Shown here: positions 57,784-64,000 of the stretch, piece after piece
How the letters are laid out: each line of letters begins with the position of its first letter
Numbering within the stretch: position 1 is the first letter of the stretch
From: Oscarella lobularis
Taxonomy: Eukaryota > Porifera > Homoscleromorpha > Homosclerophorida > Oscarellidae
DNA length: 64,000 nt
Direction of reading: 5' to 3'
NCBI RefSeq assembly: GCF_947507565.1
Contig: NC_089191.1
Span: 2,212,240-2,276,239 of the forward strand
The notes under the pieces: model-generated
Told to the model about the DNA's origin: nothing
The model's input: only the letters and a program-made list of their open reading frames with translations
Database searches by the model: none
Translations under genes and position numbers: made by a program

Positions 57784-58140
57784 GAATGTGAGATTTTTTC
57801 GCGATGTTTTAGCGCGCGTTACACTCGAAAAGCCCTGCTCGTCGTTCGTCTCAAGTGCATCGCTTAGCGAGCGAGTTTGAGGTTCTTGATCGACTTCTTG
57901 TCGTGTTCCGTCACTTTCTGAACGGTTATTGCTAAGTTTTTCGTCGTCATGGCGTTTCGGGGTGTACGAGCGATCTTTTAGAACGATCGCCGACGTATCG
58001 TCGACTCACGACGGAGCGCCTGTCGTTTTCTTCACCTTACATACGATCATGGATGCTTCATGGCAGCATAGCTCTCGTAAAGAATATAGAATGTTGAAAA
58101 GAAAGCTGAAGCACCTTGTCTACGTAAGTTCACGATCTTT
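57784..58140 (+). promoter_or_regulatory. INO80E-like promoter/first-exon block, copy B
   Basis: Same block as at 35091 but lacking five bases in the CATCGCTTAGCG stretch. The upstream 11-codon frame, ATG at 58049 and donor GTAAGT at 58124 are retained. Downstream the satellite resumes as TTCTGCATTTCAGAATTAAT rather than TTCTGCATTAATTCAG, a difference shared with copy C only. Confidence 0.6.
58049..58123 (+). CDS. INO80 complex subunit E-like, first coding exon (copy B)
   Basis: Identical in its 25 codons to copy A and directly followed by GTAAGT. Reading past the donor (58124 on) gives a short tail into E satellite (SSRSFILHFRINSVF) before a stop, which is not INO80E-like and supports splicing at GTAAGT. 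No further exon follows before copy C 2541 bp downstream. If transcribed it could be an alternative first exon or a dead copy. Confidence 0.55.
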
Positions 58141-60324
58141 TATTCTGCATTTCAGAATTAATTCTGTATTTATTCAGAATTAATTCTGCATTAATTCAGA
58201 ATAAATTCTGCATTAATTCAGAATTAATTCTGAATTAATTCAGAATAAATTCTGCATTAATTCAGAATTAATTCTGAATTAATTCAGAATAAATTCTGCA
58301 TTAATTCAGAATTAATTCTGAATTAATTCAGAATAAATTCCGCATTTTTTCTGCATTAATTCAGAATTAATTCTGCATTTATTCAGAATAAATTCTGCAT
58401 TAATTCAGAATAAATTCTGCATTAATTCAGAATAAATTCCGCATTTTTTCTGCATTAATTCAGAATTAATTCTGCATTTATTCAGAATAAATTCTGAATT
58501 AATTCTGCATTAATTCAGAATTAATTCTGCATTTATTCCGAATTAATTTTGCATTAATTCAGAATAAATTCTGCATTAATTCAGAATAAATTCTGCTTTA
58601 ATTCAGAATAACTTCTGCATTTATTCAGAATAAATACTGCATTAATTCAGAATAAATTCTGCATTAATTCAGAATAAATTCTGCATTAATTCAGAATAAC
58701 TTCTGCATTTATTCAGAATAAATTCTGCATTAATTCAGAATAAATTCTGCATTAATTCAGAATTAATTCTGAATTAATTCAGAATAAATGCTACATTTAT
58801 TCAGATTAAATTCTGCATTAATTCAGAATAAGTTCTGCATTAATTCAGAATAAATTCTGCATTAATTCAGAATAAATTCAGAAAAAATTCGGCATTAGTT
58901 CCGAATAAATTCTGCATTAATTCAGAATAAATTCTGCTTTTATTCAGAACAAGTTCTGCATTAATTCAGAATAAATTCTGCATTAATTCAGAATAAATTC
59001 TGAATTAATTCTGCATTAATTCAGAATAAATTCTGCATTAATTCAGAATTAATTTTGTATTAATTCAGAATAAATTCTGCATTAGTTCAGAATAAATTCT
59101 GAATTAATTCTGCATTAATTCAGAATTGATTCTGCATTTATTCAGAATTAATTTTGTATTAATTCAGAATAAATTCTGCATTAGTTCAGAATAAATTCTG
59201 CATTAATTCAGAATAAATTCTAAATTAATTCTGCATTAATTCAGAATAAATTCTTCTTTAATTCAGAATAAATTCTGCATTTATTCAGAATAAATTCTGC
59301 ATTAATTCAGAATAAATTGCGCATTTTTTCTGCATTAATTCAGAATTAATTCTGCATTTATTCAGAATAAATTCTGAATTAATTCTGCATGAATTCAGAA
59401 TTAATTCTGCATTTATTCAGAATTAATTTTGCATTAATTCAGAATAAATTCTGCATTAATTCAGAATAAATTCTGCTTTAATTCAGAATAACTTCTGCAT
59501 TTATTCAGAATAAATACTGCATTAATTCAGAATAAATTCTGCATTAATTCAGAATAAATTCTGAATTCATTCAAAATAAATTCTGCATTAATTCAGAATA
59601 AATTTCGCATTTATTCTGCATTAATTCAGAATTAATTCTGCATTTATTCAGAATAAATTCTGCATTAATTCAGAATAAATTCTGCATTAATTCAGAATTA
59701 ATTCTGAATTAATTCAGAATAAATGCTACATTTATTCAGAATAAATTCTGCATTAATTCAGAATAAATTCTGCATTAATTCAGAATAAATTCTGCATTAA
59801 TTCAGAATAAATTCTGCATTTAGTCAGAATAAATTCGGGATTAGTTCCGAATAAATTCTGCATTAATTCAGAATAAATTCTGCTTTTATTCAGAATAAGT
59901 TCTGCATTAATTCAGAATAAATTCTGCATTAATTCAGAATAAATTTTGCATTTATTCAGAATAAATTCCGCATTTATTCTGCATTAATTTAGAATTTATT
60001 TTGCATTTTATCAGAATTAATTCTGCAATAATTCAGAATAAAATCTGAATTAATTCAGAATTAATTCTGAATTAATGCAGAATTTATTCTCAATTAATGC
60101 AGAATTTATTCTGAATTATTGCAGAATTTATTCTCAATTAATGCAGATTTTATTCTGAATTAATGCTGAATTTTATTCTGAATTAATGCAGAATAAATTC
60201 TTCATTAATTCTTCATTAATTCTACATTAATTCAGTATAAATTCTGAATTAATTCAGAATAAATTCTGAATTAATTCAGAATAAATCCTGCATTAAGTCA
60301 GAATAAATTCTGTGTTTATTCAGA
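58141..60324. repeat. Family E satellite between exon blocks B and C
   Basis: About 100 units. Positions 58330-59940 follow the order of 35540-37060 to the right of copy A. From 59942 the sequence repeats that left of copy B (57401 on). This shows that B and C arose by a 2541-bp tandem duplication that included the exon block. Confidence 0.95.
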
Positions 60325-60681
60325 GAATGTGAGATTTTTTCGCGATGTTTTAGCGCGCGTTACACTCGAAAAGCCCTGCTCGTCGTTCGTCTCAAGTGCA
60401 TCGCTTAGCGAGCGAGTTTGAGGTTCTTGATCGACTTCTTGTCGTGTTCCGTCACTTTCTGAACGGTTATTGCTAAGTTTTTCGTCGTCATGGCGTTTCG
60501 GGGTGTACGAGCGATCTTTTAGAACGATCGCCGACGTATCGTCGACTCACGACGGAGCGCCTGTCGTTTTCTTCACCTTACATACGATCATGGATGCTTC
60601 ATGGCAGCATAGCTCTCGTAAAGAATATAGAATGTTGAAAAGAAAGCTGAAGCACCTTGTCTACGTAAGTTCACGATCTTT
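60325..60681 (+). promoter_or_regulatory. INO80E-like promoter/first-exon block, copy C
   Basis: No difference from copy B was found by eye over the block, including the five-base deletion. The exact 2541-bp offset holds for the flank start (57784/60325), ATG (58049/60590) and donor (58124/60665). It is the copy nearest to any exons lying beyond the window on the plus strand. Confidence 0.6.
60590..60664 (+). CDS. INO80 complex subunit E-like, first coding exon (copy C)
   Basis: Same 25-codon exon, phase 0 donor GTAAGT at 60665. Retention of an intact ATG, frame and donor in all three copies fits either selection or very recent duplication; the near-identity of B and C favours recency for those two. 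As the last copy before the right end of the window, it is the best candidate for the working first exon if the remainder of the gene lies past 64000. Confidence 0.55.
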
Positions 60682-62270
60682 TATTCTGCATTTCAGAATT
60701 AATTCTGTATTTATTCAGAATTAATTCTGCATTAATTCAGAATAAATTCTGCATTAATTCAGAATTAATTCTGAATTAATTCAGAATAAATTCTGCATTA
60801 ATTCAGAATTAATTCTGAATTAATTCAGAATAAATTCTGCATTAATTCAGAATTAATTCTGAATTAATTCAGAATAAGTTCTGCATTAATTCAGAATAAA
60901 TTCTGCATTTATTCAGAATAAATTCTGCATTAATTCAGAATAAATTCTGCTTTAATTCAGAATAACTTCTGTATTTATTCAGAATAAATACTGCATTAAT
61001 TCAGAATAAATTCTGCATTAATTCAGAATAAATTCTTCATTAATTCTTCATTAATTCTACATTAATTCAGTAGAAATTCTGAATTAATTCAAAATAAATT
61101 CTGAATTAATTCAGAATCAATTCTGAATTAATTCTGCATTAATTCAGAATAAATTCTGCATTAATTCAGAATAAATTCTGCATTAATTTAGTTTAAATTC
61201 CGCATTTATTCAGAATAAATTCGGCATTAGTTCCGAATAAATTCTGCATTAATTCAAAATAAATTCTGCTTTAATTCAGAATAAATTCTGCATTAATTCA
61301 GAATAAATTCTGCATTAATTTAGTTTAAATTCCGCATTTATTCAGAATAAATTCAGCATCAGTTCCGAATAAATTCTGCATTAATTCAGAATTAATTCTG
61401 AATTAATTCAGAATAAATTCTGCATTAATTCAGAATTAATTCTGAATTAATTCAGAATAAGTTCTGCATTAATTCAGAATAAATTCTGCATTTATTCAGA
61501 ATAAATTCTGCATTAATTCAGAATAAATTCTGCTTTAATTCAGAATAACTTCTGTATTTATTCAGAATAAATACTGCATTAATTCAGAATAAATTCTGCA
61601 TTAATTCAGAATTTATTCTGAATTAATGCAGAATTAATTCTGAATAAATACAGAATTAATTCTGAATTAATGCAGAATAAATTCTGAATTAATTCAGAAT
61701 AAATTCTGAATTAATTCTGCATTAATTCAGAATAAATTCTTAATTAATTCAGAATAAATTCTGCATTAATTCAGAATATATTCTGCATTAATTTAGTTTA
61801 AATTCCGCATTTATTCAGAATAAATTCAGCATTAGTTCCGAATAAATTCTGCATTAATTCAGAATAAATTCTGCTTTTATTCAGAATAAGTTCTGCATTA
61901 ATTCTGAATTAATGCAGAATTAATTCTGAATTTATTCTGAATTAATTCTGCATTAATTCAGAATTGATTCTGCATTTATTCAGAATTAATTTTGTATTAA
62001 TTCAGAATAAATTCTGCATTAGTTCAGAATAAATTCAGAATTAATTCTGCATTTATTCAGAATTAATTCTGCATTAATTCAGAATAAATTCTGCATTAAT
62101 TCAGAATAACTTCTGCATTTATTCAGAATAAATTCTGCATTAATTCAGAATAAATTCCGCATTTTTTCTGCATTAATTCAGAATTAATTCAGAATAAATT
62201 CTGAATTAATTCTGCATTAATTCAGAATTAATTCTGCATTTATTCAGAATTAAATCTGCATTTATTCAGA
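60682..62270. repeat. Family E satellite right of exon block C
   Basis: About 70 units of ATTCTGCATTAATTCAG with internal duplications (AATTTAGTTTAAATTCCGCA at about 61186, 61318 and 61791). Blocks in inverted orientation (ATTCTGAATTAATGCAG) appear near 61605-61670 and 61895-61940. It ends in TTATTCAGAATTTGTCCTGG. Confidence 0.95.
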
Positions 62271-62432
62271 ATTTGTCCTGGGGACAATTTGTCCCCAGGA
62301 CAAATTGTCTTGGGACAAATTGTCCTGGGACAATTTGTCCTGGGACAATTTGTCTTGGGGAGAATTTTTCCTGGGGACATTTTGTCCTTGGACAATTTGT
62401 CCTGGGGACACTTTTTCCTAGGACAATTTGTC
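62271..62432. repeat. GGACAATTTGTCC satellite (family D, short right block)
   Basis: About ten monomers. The first three (GGGGACAATTTGTCCCCAGG, then an A-centred monomer) repeat the start of the 19.6-kb array at 37575-37615. It ends at TTTGTCCTTCTCC, where the TTTTGCC satellite begins. The minus-strand frames crossing this border are not genes. Confidence 0.92.
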
Positions 62433-64000
62433 CTTCTCCTATGCCTTTTTCTTTCTCCCTTTTGCCTTTTGCCTTCTCCCTTTTGCCTTTTTCCTTCTCC
62501 CTTTGCCTTTTGCCTTCTGCCTTTGCCTTTTGCTTTCTCCCTTTGCCTTTTGCCTTCTCCCTTTGCGTTTTGCCTTCTCCCTTTGCGTTTTGCATTCTCC
62601 CTTTTCGTTTTGCCTTCTCCCTTTTCCTTTTTCCTTCTCCCTTTGCCTTTTGCCTTCTCCCTTTGCCTTATGCCTTCTCCCTTTGCCATTTGCTTTCTCC
62701 CTTTGCCTTTTGCCTTCTCCCTTTGCGTTTTGCCTTCTCCCTTTGCGTTTTGCCTTCTCCCTTCGCCTTTTGCCTTCTCCCTTTGCCTTTTGCCTTCTCC
62801 CTTTTGCCTTTTGCCTTTTCCCTTTGCCTTTTGCCTTTTGCCTTTTGCCTTTTGCCTTTTGCCTTTTGCCTTTTGCCTTTTGCCTTTTGCCTTTTGCCTT
62901 TTCCCTTTGCCTTTTGCCTTCTCCCTTTCGCCTTTTGCCTTCTCCCTTTTGCCTTTTGCCTTTTCCCTTTTGCCTTTTCCCTTTTCCCTTTGCCTTTTGC
63001 CTTTTCCCTCTGCCTTTTGCCTTCTCCCTTTTGCCTTTTGCCTTCTCCCTTTTGCCTTTTGCCTTCTCCCTTTTGCCTTTTGCCTTCTCCCTTTCCTTTT
63101 GCCTTCTCCCTTTGCCTTTTGCCTTCTCCCTTTTGCCTTTTGCCTTCTCCCTTTTGCCTTTTGCCTTTTGCCTTTTGCCTTTTGCCTTTTGCCTTTTGCC
63201 TTTTGCCTTTTGCCTTTTGCCTTTTGCCTTTTGCCTTTTGCCTTTTGCCTTTTGCCTTTTCCCTTTGCCTTTTGCCTTCTCCCTTTTGCCTTTTGCCTTC
63301 TCCCTTTTGCCTTTTCCTTTTGCCTTCTCCCTTTTGCCTTTTGCCTTTTCCCTTTGCCTTTTGCCTTTTGCCTTTTGCCTTTTGCCTTTTGCCTTTTGCC
63401 TTTTGCCTTTTCCCTTTGCCTTTTGCCTTCTCCCTTTTTCCTTTTGCCTTCTCCCTTTTGCCTTTTGCCTTTTGCCTTCTCTCTTTTGCCTTTTGCCTTT
63501 TCCCTTTGCCTTTTGCCTTTTGCCTTTTGCCTTTTGCCTTTTGCCTTTTCCCTTTGCCTTTTGCCTTCTCCCTTTTGCCTTTTGCCTTCTCCCTTTTGCC
63601 TTTTGCCTTTTGCCTTCTCTCTTTTGCCTTTTGCCTTTTCCCTTTGCCTTTTGCCTTTTGCCTTTTGCCTTTTGCCTTTTGCCTTTTGCCTTTTGCCTTT
63701 TGCCTTTTCCCTTTTGCCTTTTGCCTTCTCCCTTTTGCCTTTTGCCTTTTGCCTTTTGCCTTTTGCCTTTTGCCTTTTGCCTTTTGCCTTTTGCCTTTTG
63801 CCTTTTGCCTTTTGCCTTTTGCCTTTTGCCTTTTGCCTTTTCCCTTTGCCTTTTGCCTTCTCCCTTTTGCCTTTTGCCTTCTCCCTTTTGCCTTTTCCTT
63901 TTGCCTTCTCCCTTTTGCCTTTTGCCTTTTCCCTTTGCCTTTTGCCTTTTGCCTTTTGCCTTTTGCCTTTTGCCTTTTGCCTTTTGCCTTTTCCCTTTGC
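62433..64000. repeat. TTTTGCC / TTCTCCC satellite (family F), runs off the end
   Basis: 7-bp CCTTTTG units mixed with CCTTCTCCC and CCTTTTCCC units; pure (TTTTGCC)n runs reach about 100 bp (62825-62900, 63145-63260, 63735-63840). A higher-order repeat is visible: CCCTTTGCCTTTTGCCTTCT at 63261 and 63842, offset 581 bp (83 x 7). The plus strand is almost all pyrimidine. The left part (62433-62760) is more diverged, with GCGTTTTGC variants. It is not the insect telomere repeat TTAGG. Confidence 0.96.

Noticed and set aside
62433..64000. Telomere repeat
   Set aside because: The unit is TTTTGCC mixed with TTCTCCC, not TTAGG or TTAGGG, and the same repeat occurs internally at 16201.

Overview
This window is animal nuclear DNA, most likely from an insect (a hymenopteran is a guess, not shown). 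The reasons are short spliceosomal-type introns of about 50-60 bp with GT...AG ends, CpG-rich islands carrying CRE and CACGTG motifs, and an INO80E-like first exon. About 50 of the 64 kb is simple or complex satellite DNA. No complete protein-coding gene, rRNA, tRNA, CRISPR array or intact transposon could be supported. Nearly all the long open frames are by-products of repeat monomers that happen to lack stop codons.

Layout, left to right: 1-10862 holds a 41-bp satellite (family A) interrupted twice by a 49-bp satellite (family B). 10911-14825 is a 21/24-bp satellite (family C) that is open in almost every frame. 14826-18228 alternates family B with a near-palindromic 15/16-bp satellite (family D, core GGACAATTTGTCC) and includes a CpG-rich promoter/first-exon-like island (15.5-16.2 kb) and a minisatellite carrying splice sites (16.57-16.91 kb). 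18225-24231 is a nested set of repeats around a 4.8-kb TAGAT satellite. 24232-30575 is the main non-satellite island: a second, diverged copy of the promoter island, an X-box followed by an exon-like segment, and two further minisatellites whose units carry splice sites, one on each strand. 30575-33236 holds 141-bp, 28-bp and 20-bp satellites. 33276-62432 is a large composite of family D and an AT-rich palindromic satellite (family E, core ATTCTGAATTAATTCAGAAT), including one 19.6-kb D array. Embedded in E are three copies of a 360-bp unique block. 62433-64000 is a TTTTGCC/TTCTCCC satellite that runs off the end.

The most informative item is the 360-bp block (35091, 57784 and 60325). It has a first in-frame ATG and a 25-codon exon ending LKRKLKHLVY, followed directly by GTAAGT. 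This matches the conserved N-terminus of INO80 complex subunit E. The window therefore seems to hold a promoter plus first exon of an INO80E homologue, multiplied together with its flanking satellite. The rest of the gene is not seen and would have to lie beyond 64000 on the plus strand.

Two themes run through the window. First, several satellites (D, E and the GGACAATTTTAAAATTGTCC repeat) have dyad-symmetric monomers, and they share repeated junctions, segmental duplications and small inversions. Second, promoter/first-exon or intron/exon units sit inside tandem repeats at several separate places. All homology statements come from reading by eye; no alignment or database search was run.
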